A DNA stretch of 64,000 nucleotides from Halorientalis salina (GCF_005049285.1 NZ_SOSC01000008.1:62001-126000), one strand, 5' to 3'; counted from the stretch's first letter, positions 18,051 through 27,079 are shown. The notes: generated by a model not told the origin, from the sequence alone. Made by a program: numbers and translations.

Positions 18051-18057
18051 TATTTAA
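18051..18057 (+). promoter_or_regulatory. TATA box of tfb
   Basis: TATTTAA lies 37-43 nt before the ATG at 18094, predicting a short leader of 10-15 nt. A second element, AAGTTTTAAG at 18016-18025, could drive a longer transcript. Confidence 0.5.
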
Positions 18058-18093
18058 CAGTTCTCTGGGCACCAGTGCCCGTCGATTCAACCA

Positions 18094-19074
18094 ATGACTG
18101 ACACCACTATCAGGGAGTACACGGGCGGCCGCGTCAGCGAGAGCCAGGACGAAGAGACCGCCGAGGCGGACGAGGAGCGACTCGTCTGTCCTGAGTGCGG
18201 TGGGTCCGTAGTGACGGATTCCGAGCGGGGCGAGACTGTCTGTGAGGAGTGTGGCCTGGTCGTCTCCGAGGACGAGATCGATCCCGGGCCGGAGTGGCGC
18301 GCGTTCGACGCCTCCGAGAAAGACGAGAAGAGCCGCGTCGGCGCCCCGACCACGAACATGATGCACGACAAGGGGCTTTCGACCAACATCGGCTGGCAGG
18401 ACAAGGACGCCTACGGCAACTCGCTGTCCTCACGCCAGCGCGAGAAGATGCAGCGACTGCGCACCTGGAACGAGCGGTTCCGCACCCGGGATTCGAAAGA
18501 GCGCAACCTCAAGCAGGCGCTCGGCGAGATCGACCGCATGGCCTCGGCGCTCGGCCTGCCCGAGAACGTCCGCGAGACAGCCAGCGTCATCTATCGCCGC
18601 GCGCTCGACGAGGACCTCCTGCCCGGGCGGTCTATCGAGGGGGTCGCTACGTCGTCGCTGTACGCCGCCGCACGCCAGGCTGGCACGCCGCGGAGCTTAG
18701 ACGAGATCGAGGGCGTTTCCCGGGTCGAGAAAGACGAGATCGCTCGCACGTACCGGTACGTGGTTCGCGAGCTGAGCCTTGAGATTCAGCCGGCCGATCC
18801 CGCGAGCTACGTTCCCCGGTTCGCCTCCGATCTCGAGCTCTCCGACGAGGTCGAACGGCGGGCACGCGAACTCCTCGAAACGGCGAAACAGCAGGGCATC
18901 CACAGCGGGAAAAGTCCGGTTGGACTGGCGGCCGCCGCAGTGTACGCTGCGTCCCTGCTGGCCAACGAGAAGGTCACCCAGTCGGCTGTCAGCGACGTCG
19001 CGAGCATCAGCGAAGTCACCATCCGCAACCGGTATCACGAGCTGTTGGACACCGAAGGCCAGATGCTGGAGTGA
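18094..19074 (+). CDS. tfb: Transcription initiation factor IIB (TFB)
   Basis: A 326-residue TFB. The N-terminal zinc ribbon has Cys32, Cys35, Cys50 and Cys53 (CPECGG and CEECGL). Next is the B-reader/linker region (GPEWRAFD, RVGAPTTNMMHDKGLSTNIGW), then two cyclin-like core repeats, with a C-terminal recognition helix around SEVTIRNRYHEL that contacts the BRE. It recruits RNA polymerase to TBP-bound promoters. Haloarchaea have several tfb genes; which paralogue this is cannot be told from the sequence alone. Confidence 0.96.
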   Translation: MTDTTIREYTGGRVSESQDEETAEADEERLVCPECGGSVVTDSERGETVCEECGLVVSEDEIDPGPEWRAFDASEKDEKSRVGAPTTNMMHDKGLSTNIGWQDKDAYGNSLSSRQREKMQRLRTWNERFRTRDSKERNLKQALGEIDRMASALGLPENVRETASVIYRRALDEDLLPGRSIEGVATSSLYAAARQAGTPRSLDEIEGVSRVEKDEIARTYRYVVRELSLEIQPADPASYVPRFASDLELSDEVERRARELLETAKQQGIHSGKSPVGLAAAAVYAASLLANEKVTQSAVSDVASISEVTIRNRYHELLDTEGQMLE

Positions 19075-19096
19075 CAGCGTCCCCCAGCCACCGGAT

Positions 19097-20836
19097 TCAC
19101 TCCTCTAAGAGACGCTGTACGTCGGTTTCGATACTGTGTACCTGATCGACCTGTGACTCGTTGAGTTCGGTCACCTCGATGGCCCGGTTGGAAATCCGGT
19201 CTGCTTTCCGGACGGTCTCGTCTATCATTCCCGCGACCTGTTCGGTGCTGTGGGCCTGTTCGTCGGTCGCCTCGGCGACCTCGTCGATGCCGTGTGCGGT
19301 CTCGCCGACGGCAGTGTGGATCTCTTCGAGCGTCCGCATCGACTCTTCGACCATCTCCCGGCCCGTGTCGATCTCCGCGTTCGCCTCTTCGAGGCTGGCG
19401 ACTGTCTCCTCGGTGTCCTCGCTGATGGTCGCGACGACCGACTCGATTTCGCTGGCGTGGTCCTGTGATTTCTCTGCCAGCGATTTCACCTCGTCGGCGA
19501 CGACGGCGAACCCTTCGCCGGCCTCGCCCGCGCGAGCGGCCTCGATGGAGGCGTTCAGCGCCAGGATGTTCGTCTGCTCGGCGATGTCGTTGATCACGTC
19601 GACGATCTCGTCGATCTCCGCGACGGCCTCGCGGAGTCGGTCGACGTCGTCGGTCACCTCGGCTGCGGCCGTGTCGATGTTCTCCATGACGTGGATCACG
19701 TCTTCGGCGGAGTCGCGACCCTCGTCGGCCAGGCGTTCGGCCTGTTCGCTGGAGGCGTTTACCTCTTCGGCGCTCGAGGCGATCTCTTCGACGGTCGCAG
19801 AGAGATTCGAGATTTCCGAGGAGATATCTTGCATACTCTCGTGTTGCTCCTCGACGAGCGCGGTGATGTCCTCGGAGTCACCAGCCACGTCCTCGGAGGT
19901 CGCCAGCAGGTCGTCGACGGACGACTGGACGCCGTTGGCGACCGATCGACGACGCTGCATCTCGTCTATCATCCCTGCTGCGGTGTGGTCGAGGTCGTCG
20001 ACGATCTTGCCGAAGAGACCGGGCAACTCGACGTCTCGGTCCGCGTCAAACCGCTTGTCCCGCAGGTCGTCCGTGATCAGGTCCAGCGTCTCCATCGCTT
20101 CCTCGACCACGGCGATCATCTCGTTGAGGGATTCGCCCATCTCCTCGTAGTACCAGTCCAGGTTCGCGGTGTCGACTTCGGTGTCGAGGTTCCCCTCGGA
20201 GATGTCGTCGACGACGTCGTTGAACTGCTCGGTCGCGGACTTCATGTCCGAGAGGTCGATGAAACTCTCCGAAATGGCGACGACCTCGCCCTCGTCGTTC
20301 TCGATGGCAGTCGCGACGAGTTTCGTGGGGACGGTTCGCCCGTCGTAGGTGTCTTTCTCGACTTCGACCTCGATCCGCTCGCGCTCGCCGGCCATGAGCT
20401 GTTTGAGGGTACAGCTGTCGGTTCCACAGACGTCGTCGTTGCACATCGCCCCGTAACAGGGCACTTCGTCGAGCATCTCGTCGTCGACGCCGGACATCTC
20501 GGCCATCATGTCGTTTTGCATGATGACGTTGAACTCCGGCCCGATGATTCGCATCGCCGTCCCCGAGGCGTTGAGAACCTGTTCGAGGTTCGCTCGGACC
20601 GACGCTCCGACTTCCCCGGGGGTAATATCGGTCGGCGCGGCCGTCTCCTGGTAGTACTGGTCATCGTGGTCGAGCGACGGTCCAGCGTCGCCGCTACGCT
20701 GTGCGGTGACACTCCCGCCGTCGCTCACGACGGCGTCGCCCTCGGCCGACGCCTGTCGCTCGCTGGTTTCGACCGACTCCGTCGCGGCCTGTGCCTCACT
20801 ACTTCCTGTCATCCGGCTCAATAATGATAGCAACAT
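19097..20836 (-). CDS. Soluble methyl-accepting transducer with Cys-rich PAS domain
   Basis: A 579-residue Htr-type transducer without any membrane segment. Residues about 75-205 form a PAS-like domain with four cysteines at 127, 132, 137 and 142 ([16 protein letters not shown]). A HAMP-like linker follows, then a long coiled-coil signalling domain with the conserved hairpin tip [35 protein letters not shown]. It should control CheA in response to a cytoplasmic signal. Start 20836 is used; ATG 20812 (MTGSSEAQ) is equally plausible. No chemoreceptor partner genes are adjacent. Confidence 0.9.
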   Translation of the reverse strand: MLLSLLSRMTGSSEAQAATESVETSERQASAEGDAVVSDGGSVTAQRSGDAGPSLDHDDQYYQETAAPTDITPGEVGASVRANLEQVLNASGTAMRIIGPEFNVIMQNDMMAEMSGVDDEMLDEVPCYGAMCNDDVCGTDSCTLKQLMAGERERIEVEVEKDTYDGRTVPTKLVATAIENDEGEVVAISESFIDLSDMKSATEQFNDVVDDISEGNLDTEVDTANLDWYYEEMGESLNEMIAVVEEAMETLDLITDDLRDKRFDADRDVELPGLFGKIVDDLDHTAAGMIDEMQRRRSVANGVQSSVDDLLATSEDVAGDSEDITALVEEQHESMQDISSEISNLSATVEEIASSAEEVNASSEQAERLADEGRDSAEDVIHVMENIDTAAAEVTDDVDRLREAVAEIDEIVDVINDIAEQTNILALNASIEAARAGEAGEGFAVVADEVKSLAEKSQDHASEIESVVATISEDTEETVASLEEANAEIDTGREMVEESMRTLEEIHTAVGETAHGIDEVAEATDEQAHSTEQVAGMIDETVRKADRISNRAIEVTELNESQVDQVHSIETDVQRLLEE

Positions 20837-21002
20837 CGCTGGGCTCCGTTGTTCGCATTGTCAATGGCTGTCTCCCGTCTAAACCCCTTCCCACCGTTTT
20901 CAGTATTTGAGAATAGTATTTCCATCACTGTACAATTCTGCTAGTTGCGGGCCGAAGTGTCGAACCAGTATCTTTTCTGGCGCTCCCTCAATACGTCCTG
21001 AT

Positions 21003-22865
21003 ATGGACACGTCGCTCACGCGCCGAGGGCTGCTCGGTGTCTCGGCGAGCGCACTCGGTTGGACGGCGTTAGAAGCTGCTAGCGGGGCACAGGAACGCGG
21101 CGGTGGCGGCGGTCGCGGTCGGCCGGACTTCGACGGCTACCTCGACGGGGCGAACAACTACGACGGCGAGGTCGTCGACATGCGGGGACAGGCCGAGGCG
21201 ACGGTACGTGTCGGGGCCGGCGACAGCACGCTCGCCTTCGACCCGGTGGCCGTTCACGTGGACAACGGGGCGACCGTCCAGTGGGAGTGGACCGGCGAGG
21301 GCGGTGCACACAGCGTCGTCGCCGAGGACGGAACCTTCGAGTCCGGCAGTCCCGTTCAAACGACTGGCGTCGCGTTCGAGCATACCTTCGAGGAAGACGG
21401 CATTTACACCTACCATTGCCTGCCCCACGAAGGGTCGGGGATGCTGGGTGCCGTGGTCGTCGGGACCGACTACCCGCGGCGAGCGACGACCCCGGAACCC
21501 ACGCCCACGCCGCAACCGACGCCCGAGGGCGAGTGGCCGGTTCGAGCGCCCGAAACGGACTGGGCCCAGGCCGGGTTCGACGCCGCGAACACGCGTAACC
21601 CGCCCGTCACCGGGCCGAGAGACGGGGTCAGGGCGAGCGGCGTCACTCCCGTAGTGGAGCCGATTCTCGGAGCCGTGACGGGCGACGGAACGCTGTTCCT
21701 CGGTTGTCCTGACCGCGTCGTCGCCCTCGACGCGACCAGCGGCAGACGGCAGTGGGAACTGGACGCCGAATGGCCGCTCGCGTTCGGCGACGGCCGGCTC
21801 TACGCCGTCCAGAACCCCGAGTGGGAACGCGAGCGAAGCGAGACCGACACCCTCCGATCGCGTGTGGTGTGTTACGACGCCGCGACCGGTGACCGACAGT
21901 GGCGGGTCCGCGTCCCGAACGGCCCGGTCAACGACCTCGCGCTCGCAGACGGACGGCTCGCAGTGGGAGCGACCGGCGGCAACGGCGTCCTCGACTCGGG
22001 GAGCGGTGAGCGCCTGTGGTGGCAGCGGACGGCGGATACCGTCGAGGGCCTCGCTGTCAGGGACGGGACGCTGTACGTGAGTGCCAGTGCCCACAACGGG
22101 GTGGACTGGCAGGAGCCGGTGCTCCGCCTCCGCGCGTACGACGCCGACAGCGGGAACAGGGAATGGAACTTCGAGACGGAATCGTACCCGCCAACGCCAC
22201 CGGCCGTCGGCGGGGGAACGGTCATCGCCGGGAGCGGGTCGCACGAAGTCCACGCCCGCGACGCCGCGACCGGCGACCGTCGGTGGACCGCCGACCTCGG
22301 TAGCGCCGCGACGGGCGTCGCCCTGACTTCCGGGGACGGCGACACCGGGACTGTCTACGTCGGCTGTCACGACTACTACCTGTACGCGTTCGACGCCGAG
22401 ACCGGCGACCGGCAGTGGCGAACGAGAACGCGGGGGACGGTCAGCCCACCGGCGGTCGGGGACGGCGTCGTCTACGCGGCGAATCTCGGGGCCGTCGGCG
22501 GAGTCGACGACGACGACGGGGACGAGGTACTGACCAGGGCAGTCCACGGGTTCGACGCGGCGTCGGGCGACCCGCAGTGGACGGTCGAACTCGGGCAGTG
22601 GCAGGACCCTGGGCAGACGCCCGCCGACGTCCACACCGCACCGCTACTCACTGACGGAACGGTGTACGTCCCCGAAAACAGGACGCGAGACCCACACCGG
22701 CTGCAAGCCGTCACCGGTGAGCGGGCGCGGACGCGGACAGAGTCAGGTGACGCCAAAACCGCCGCGACCACGTCCGACGCCGACGGGGCTGGCTTTACGG
22801 CCATCGGCACTGCGCTGGCAATGTTCGGGGTCGCCGGGTGGCAGCGGTTCCGCGCCGACGACTAA
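21003..22865 (+). CDS. Halocyanin domain fused to PQQ-type beta-propeller
   Basis: A 620-residue exported protein. It has a Tat-type signal (TRRGLLGVSASALG), then a type-1 copper domain with ligands His103 (GGAHSV), Cys139, His142 and Met147 (YHCLPHEGSGM). A Thr/Pro linker follows, then about eight repeats of the PQQ-propeller type (for example ALDATSGRRQW, CYDAATGDRQW, AYDADSGNREW, AFDAETGDRQW). A C-terminal hydrophobic segment (GFTAIGTALAMFGVAGW) followed by basic residues would anchor it outside the cell. It could pass electrons from a quinoprotein-like site to copper, but dehydrogenase activity is unproven. Its end overlaps the convergent gene by 4 bp. Confidence 0.88.
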   Translation: MDTSLTRRGLLGVSASALGWTALEAASGAQERGGGGGRGRPDFDGYLDGANNYDGEVVDMRGQAEATVRVGAGDSTLAFDPVAVHVDNGATVQWEWTGEGGAHSVVAEDGTFESGSPVQTTGVAFEHTFEEDGIYTYHCLPHEGSGMLGAVVVGTDYPRRATTPEPTPTPQPTPEGEWPVRAPETDWAQAGFDAANTRNPPVTGPRDGVRASGVTPVVEPILGAVTGDGTLFLGCPDRVVALDATSGRRQWELDAEWPLAFGDGRLYAVQNPEWERERSETDTLRSRVVCYDAATGDRQWRVRVPNGPVNDLALADGRLAVGATGGNGVLDSGSGERLWWQRTADTVEGLAVRDGTLYVSASAHNGVDWQEPVLRLRAYDADSGNREWNFETESYPPTPPAVGGGTVIAGSGSHEVHARDAATGDRRWTADLGSAATGVALTSGDGDTGTVYVGCHDYYLYAFDAETGDRQWRTRTRGTVSPPAVGDGVVYAANLGAVGGVDDDDGDEVLTRAVHGFDAASGDPQWTVELGQWQDPGQTPADVHTAPLLTDGTVYVPENRTRDPHRLQAVTGERARTRTESGDAKTAATTSDADGAGFTAIGTALAMFGVAGWQRFRADD

Positions 22866-23983
22866 TCGACCAGCGACTCGACGTATTTCGTCACGTGGTC
22901 GTCCATCCGCCGCTTGAACCCGTCCTGGCGGGCCAGGCGGTCGAGTTCTCGGGCAACGAGACTTCCATACTGGACCGCCTTCTTGTCACGGCTCGCGATT
23001 TCGCCGGGGAGCCACTCGCCGGCGGCCCGACGGAGCGCGTGTTTTCGCTCGCCGTCTTCCCCGGGTTCGGTCACGAGCAGGTGTCCCGGAAGGCGGAGCG
23101 CCGCGTCGATCACCCGATCGGAGAGTAGCGGAGCCACCGGTTCGACGCCCGCCGCGCGGAGCGTGAGCACGTCCCGTTCTAGTTGCCCGGGGAGCGACTG
23201 GATCACCTCGCGGGTCGCACCCCGGATCGTCCCGGCGTCGACTCTCGGGTCGGTCGGCGCTTTGGCGACTTTCGCGTAGCCGCCGAACAGTTCGTCGGCC
23301 CCCTGACCGACTGCCAACCTGTCGTAGCCGTCGGCCGCGACGCGCTCGGCGACCAGAGACAGCGGGAGCGCGATCTGGACGTCCATCGCGTTCGTCCGCC
23401 CGATCGCGGTCGCGATGTCCGGCACGGCCCGCTCGATGTCGTCGTGGGTGACCTCGACGACCTGGAGGTCACGGTCCAACAGCGCAGCGGCCGACCTGGC
23501 CGCCTCGATGTCGTGGCTGTCGGGAAAGCCAGCGACGTACAGCGGCGCGTCCAGCGTGGCAGCCAGGAGCGCCGAGTCGACGCCCCCCGAAAAGGCGATG
23601 GCGAGCCCCTCGGTCGACACCTCGTCGAGGCTCTCCGCGACCGCGTCCCGGACCGTCGAGACCGCGCTCTCGTCGGAATCGAACGGCGACGGTTCGGGCA
23701 GCGACCAGACCCGCTCGTCCCCCGCTGGAGTCCTGACGTGGCCCGCCGGGACCGCCTCGGGATCGTCGAGTTCCGTCGGATCGAAACTCCAGGTCGTCGG
23801 GTCGTCGCGTTCGGAAAAACAGGGATACCGCCCGAGCACGTCACGGACGAGTCGACCGTCGACAGCGCCGGCGAACCCGCGCGTCCCCGGCAATGGGTCA
23901 CCCGAATCGAGGGCGTCTCGGACGGCAGTCGGGTCGGCCCCGTCGAGGCGAACCTTCCCACCGCCGGCACGGCGGCCGGTCAT
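22862..23983 (-). CDS. Asparagine-synthetase-like ATP-pyrophosphatase, no glutaminase Cys
   Basis: A 373-residue protein. The C-terminal two thirds is the asparagine synthetase ATP-PPase domain, with the PP-loop FSGGVDSALL (Ser132-Ser137) and VGQGADELFGGYAK. The first roughly 110 residues look like a decayed class-II glutaminase (GFAGAVDGRLVRDVLGRYPCF) and lack the N-terminal catalytic cysteine, so it probably uses free ammonia or another amine. Its ATG overlaps the TGA of the PHP gene (ATGA), so they are coupled. True asparagine synthesis is not assured. Confidence 0.82.
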   Translation of the reverse strand: MTGRRAGGGKVRLDGADPTAVRDALDSGDPLPGTRGFAGAVDGRLVRDVLGRYPCFSERDDPTTWSFDPTELDDPEAVPAGHVRTPAGDERVWSLPEPSPFDSDESAVSTVRDAVAESLDEVSTEGLAIAFSGGVDSALLAATLDAPLYVAGFPDSHDIEAARSAAALLDRDLQVVEVTHDDIERAVPDIATAIGRTNAMDVQIALPLSLVAERVAADGYDRLAVGQGADELFGGYAKVAKAPTDPRVDAGTIRGATREVIQSLPGQLERDVLTLRAAGVEPVAPLLSDRVIDAALRLPGHLLVTEPGEDGERKHALRRAAGEWLPGEIASRDKKAVQYGSLVARELDRLARQDGFKRRMDDHVTKYVESLVD

Positions 23984-24663
23984 AAGAAACTATAAAAACG
24001 ATTTTTCATTCGGCGTTTGACGCCGCCGGCGGCCTGGCGAAAGCTGATTCGCCACGGGGTCCGGTGGCCCTCGACGGTGGTCCGCCCATCACGGATGGCA
24101 TCGAGGATCGCGTCGACGCTGAGGTCGTCGGCGTCGATCCGGGTGACCGCCTGGCCGACCATCTCGCTGATGTGGGCGTCGCTGCCGGCGGTCATCGGCA
24201 TCTCCCGGAGGCGAGCGAACGCTTCGGCCTGGCGGTTGGCCCTCCCCGTCAGCAGTCGGGAGTTGTACACCTCGATGGCGTCGGCGGCGGTCAGGTCGTC
24301 CCGGGAGATGTGGGCGAGGACGCCGCTCCTGGATTCCTGGAAGGGGTGTGGAACGACGGCGATGCCGCCGAGGTCGCGGATCCGACCGAGCGTCTCCCCG
24401 AACGAGAGGCCGGGCGGGACCGCTTCGGTGACGCCGAGTGCGAGCACGTGGCCCGCTGCGGTCGAGACCTCCATTCCCGGAATGCCGACCAGGCCGTACT
24501 CCGGGGCGCGTTCGACGGCTTCGAGGCTGGCGTCGATCTCGTCGTGGTCGGTCACGGCGATCGCGTCCAGGCCCACGGCTTCCGCCTGGCCCAGCAGGAG
24601 GTCGACCGGGTCCCGACCGTCGTACGACAGCGACGAGTGACAGTGCAACTCGGCGGCGTACAC
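23980..24663 (-). CDS. PHP-domain phosphoesterase
   Basis: A 227-residue PHP metallo-hydrolase with metal-binding motifs ELHCHSSLSYDG, VTDHDEID, HPF and AGSDAH near the C-terminus, which match the PHP plus PHP-associated arrangement. The chosen start is GTG 24663 (VYAAELHCHSS), just before the first motif. A minus-strand GCTTTTGAGC at 24688-24697 sits 25-34 nt upstream as the TATA element. Related proteins hydrolyse nucleotides or phosphate esters. It is coupled to the asparagine-synthetase-like gene, suggesting a joint pathway. Confidence 0.85.
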   Translation of the reverse strand: MYAAELHCHSSLSYDGRDPVDLLLGQAEAVGLDAIAVTDHDEIDASLEAVERAPEYGLVGIPGMEVSTAAGHVLALGVTEAVPPGLSFGETLGRIRDLGGIAVVPHPFQESRSGVLAHISRDDLTAADAIEVYNSRLLTGRANRQAEAFARLREMPMTAGSDAHISEMVGQAVTRIDADDLSVDAILDAIRDGRTTVEGHRTPWRISFRQAAGGVKRRMKNRFYSFL

Positions 24664-24844
24664 ACGAGGCGGTAGGAACGGTCCGCTCAAAAGCGAACCG
24701 GTCCGTCCCCGACAGCAGGTGGTCGCGGGACCGTCCGCCGCGCCGACAGATCCCCGGTTCACTTTCGGAGGCGGCTGGCGAACGTGTTCGGAGTCGGTCG
24801 ATCCAGCGTCCAGAACCGGGTGCTTCGGGTGGGATGTCGGAGCG

Positions 24845-24853
24845 GTTATATAC
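24845..24853 (+). promoter_or_regulatory. TATA box of the winged-helix/membrane protein pair
   Basis: The stretch GTTATATACC lies 24-32 nt before the ATG at 24877, a textbook leaderless promoter. Confidence 0.7.
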
Positions 24854-24876
24854 CTTCGTCCGTCACGTCGGGACAC

Positions 24877-25254
24877 ATGGTCCGTGACCCGTTCGCGGAC
24901 GAGGAAGGACCCGATCTGCAGGACGTTCTGGACGCCCTCGACGATCCGAAGTGTCGGGCCATCGTCCGGAACTTGGAGGAACCCATGACAGCAGAGGAAA
25001 TAGCCGACGCCTGTGACGTGCCGCTCTCGACGACCTACAGGAAACTCGATCTGTTGACGGAGGCGTCGTTGCTCCGCGAGGGGATGGAGATCCGACCGGA
25101 CGGCCAACACGCGAGCAAGTACGAGGTCGACTTCGAGGAGGTCGTGGTCGCGGTCTCGGAGGACCGGGAGTTCGACGTCGGGATCAGCCGCGTCCCGCGA
25201 ACGGCAGACGAGCGGTTACAGGACCTCTGGTCGGAGGTGCGAAAGGAAACGTGA
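24877..25254 (+). CDS. ArsR-like winged-helix regulator
   Basis: A 125-residue protein. LQDVLDALDDPKCRAIVRNLEEPMTAEEIADACDVPLSTTYRKLDLLTEA is a winged helix-turn-helix of the haloarchaeal ArsR-like type (residues about 12-62), followed by a wing and a beta-rich tail. ATG 24877 is preferred over the longer frame because of the TATA spacing. The TGA overlaps the GTG of the next gene (GTGA), so regulator and membrane protein are coupled. Confidence 0.85.
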   Translation: MVRDPFADEEGPDLQDVLDALDDPKCRAIVRNLEEPMTAEEIADACDVPLSTTYRKLDLLTEASLLREGMEIRPDGQHASKYEVDFEEVVVAVSEDREFDVGISRVPRTADERLQDLWSEVRKET

Positions 25255-25565
25255 CTGGAATCGTCCCACTCGTTCACGTCCCGTCGGTGATCGTCGCGCT
25301 CAAGACTATCACGTTACTCCTCGGTGGGTTGATCGCCTACTTCTCGTTCAAGGCCTACCGTCGAACCGGTGCGAAACCACTCAGACTGCTGGCGATCGGC
25401 TTCGGCTTCGTGACGGCCGGGTCCCTGATCGCGGGCGCGCTCGACCTGGTCGGGACGGCCAACATCGGCCCCGTGCTCGATCGCGGGTACGCCATCGTCG
25501 CCGAGGCCGCGCTGACCGCGCTCGGCTTCGCCGTCATCGTCTACTCGCTGTACGCCCAGCAGTGA
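25251..25565 (+). CDS. DUF7521-like small membrane protein
   Basis: A 104-residue protein with three hydrophobic helices (about 9-32, 44-66 and 79-102) and a short basic loop, resembling the DUF7521 proteins of haloarchaea that accompany winged-helix genes. Start is GTG 25251, overlapping the regulator stop. It may be a membrane partner or target of the regulator. The function is unknown and the family name is from recollection. Confidence 0.75.
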   Translation: MTGIVPLVHVPSVIVALKTITLLLGGLIAYFSFKAYRRTGAKPLRLLAIGFGFVTAGSLIAGALDLVGTANIGPVLDRGYAIVAEAALTALGFAVIVYSLYAQQ

Positions 25566-25668
25566 CGAGCGTCGGCCCCGGGACGCCCCCACAGCCGAAC
25601 GCCCGTGGTTCTCAGGGTTCGGGAAACGAACTCCAGAATTATGTGGGAGCACCGACTATCGTCGAGTG

Positions 25669-26103
25669 ATGACCGACCACGTACTCGTTCCGATGGACGA
25701 ATCGCCGCTGTCGGCAGAGGCGCTCGAACACGCGCTCGAAAAACACGACGACGCCGATTTCACCGTCATCCACGTGCTAGATTTCGTCGACGCGGGCTAC
25801 GGAGCCCCGATGGAATCGACGCTCCCCGGCTACTGGGAGGAGTGGTACGAGAGCGCGACCGAGGAGGCCGAGGCGTTGTTCGACGACGCCCAGGACGTGG
25901 CAGACGAGTACGACGTGACACTCGACACCGAAGCCGTCGTCGGCCAACCCGGGCGCAGCGTCGTCGAGTACGCCGACGAACACGACGTCGACCAGATCGT
26001 GATGGGGAGTCACGGTCGGACCGGCCTCTCCAGGCTCATCCTCGGGAGCGTCGCCGAGAACGTCGTTCGCCGCGCCCACTGTCCCGTCACGATCGTCCGG
26101 TAA
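25669..26103 (+). CDS. Universal stress protein (UspA family)
   Basis: A 144-residue UspA protein. The N-terminal HVLVPMDESPLSAEAL and C-terminal GSHGRTGLSRLILGSVAENVV supply the ATP-binding pattern G-x2-G-x(9)-G-S, so it is an ATP-binding member. Cytoplasmic stress role, no known enzyme activity. ATG 25669 is used (GTG at 25666 is immediately before). An upstream GAATTATG at 25636-25643 is a possible TATA element. Confidence 0.92.
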   Translation: MTDHVLVPMDESPLSAEALEHALEKHDDADFTVIHVLDFVDAGYGAPMESTLPGYWEEWYESATEEAEALFDDAQDVADEYDVTLDTEAVVGQPGRSVVEYADEHDVDQIVMGSHGRTGLSRLILGSVAENVVRRAHCPVTIVR

Positions 26104-26169
26104 CGGGGCACCGTACACCGAGCGACTGCCCTTGCGACAGGTTCCCAATCATCGAGGCGTTTAGGCGGG

Positions 26170-26178
26170 CTTTTAACT
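26170..26178 (+). promoter_or_regulatory. TATA box upstream of the halocyanin leader ORF
   Basis: CTTTTAACTA lies 21-29 nt before the ATG at 26199 but about 130 nt before the halocyanin ATG, so the predicted transcript begins at the small ORF. Confidence 0.55.
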
Positions 26179-26198
26179 ATCGGTGAGAACTCTCGGGT

Positions 26199-26309
26199 AT
26201 GGAGCAGCGTGGCGACGCCCGGTTCCGACGGACGCCGCACCGGAACGGGTGGCAGGGCGGGACGAAGACGCGCGAGCGAGTGCGGCGGGATTCGGAGTGT
26301 TACACATGA
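26199..26309 (+). CDS. Candidate 36-aa leader ORF coupled to halocyanin
   Basis: The ORF begins at ATG 26199 with MEQRGDARFRRTPHRNGWQG and runs 36 codons to TGA at 26307-26309, which overlaps the halocyanin ATG (ATGA). The peptide is Arg-rich and basic, unlike typical acidic haloarchaeal proteins. Its ATG has leaderless spacing from the TATA box, so ribosomes entering at the 5' end would read it first and could reinitiate at the halocyanin start. No homologue is recognised, and chance is possible. Confidence 0.45.
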   Translation: MEQRGDARFRRTPHRNGWQGGTKTRERVRRDSECYT

Positions 26310-26977
26310 GTACGAACGACACCACTGGTGATTCGAAACGGAGCCGTCGCGGGTTCCTCCGGGCGACGGCGACTGGTGCCACAGTCGCGGGGCTCGGTGC
26401 GACCGCCACCGGCACGGCAGCAGCACAGGACGACAACACCTTCGACGGCTGGATGGAGGGCGCAAACAACTACGACGGGTCCGTCGCCGACGAGACCGGC
26501 ACCGATGCGGTCACGATCGAGGTCGGTGCGGGAGACAACGGACTAGCATTCGGGCCCGCTGCCGTCCAGGTCGACCCCGGGACGACCATCACGTGGGAAT
26601 GGACCGGCGAGGGCGGCGCGCACAACGTCGTCGAGGACGGCGGCGCGTTCGACTCCGGCGAAACCATCCAGGAAGCCGGCACGACGTTCGAACAGACCTT
26701 AGAAGAGGAAGGCGTCTACAAGTACTACTGCAACCCCCACCAGAGTGCCGGAATGGTCGGGGTCGTCGTCGTCGGGGAACCGGAGACCGGCGGCGGGCAC
26801 GGCGGTGAAGAGGGCGGCATCGTCTTGACGCCGGAACTGCAGGCGATGGGCGCGGCCATCGTTCTCGGCGTGCTCTCGCCCATCGTGTTCGCGATCCTGC
26901 TCGCCTTGAACCGAGACGACATCGACGGCAGGGACGGGACGGGTCGTGCGGACGCGGACCTCAAACGGATCGAGTAG
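26306..26977 (+). CDS. Halocyanin (blue copper protein) with Tat signal and C-terminal anchor
   Basis: A 223-residue protein. It has a Tat signal (SRRGFLRATATGATVAG) ending near AAAQ. The cupredoxin domain has copper ligands His106 (GGAHNV), Cys142, His145 and Met150 (YYCNPHQSAGM). A Gly/His linker precedes a C-terminal membrane helix (AAIVLGVLSPIVFAILLAL) with a charged tail inside. It is a membrane-bound electron carrier likely serving quinol oxidase or cytochrome partners. Its copper domain is nearly parallel to that of the 21-kb fusion protein. The upstream leader ORF overlaps its start. Confidence 0.93.
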   Translation: MSTNDTTGDSKRSRRGFLRATATGATVAGLGATATGTAAAQDDNTFDGWMEGANNYDGSVADETGTDAVTIEVGAGDNGLAFGPAAVQVDPGTTITWEWTGEGGAHNVVEDGGAFDSGETIQEAGTTFEQTLEEEGVYKYYCNPHQSAGMVGVVVVGEPETGGGHGGEEGGIVLTPELQAMGAAIVLGVLSPIVFAILLALNRDDIDGRDGTGRADADLKRIE

Positions 26978-27079
26978 CCGAAAAAACGTGGCGACGGTGG
27001 ACTCCCCCAGTCCGCCGGTACGCCGGACCGTTCCTCCTGACACCCCCTCGTCCAGCGACGCAGGGAGGTGACTGTCCCG

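Noticed and set aside
26981..26986. A6 tract after halocyanin, T6 on the minus strand
   Set aside because: It lies over 90 bp downstream of the R2lox-type stop and has no supporting features, so it is not listed as a terminator.
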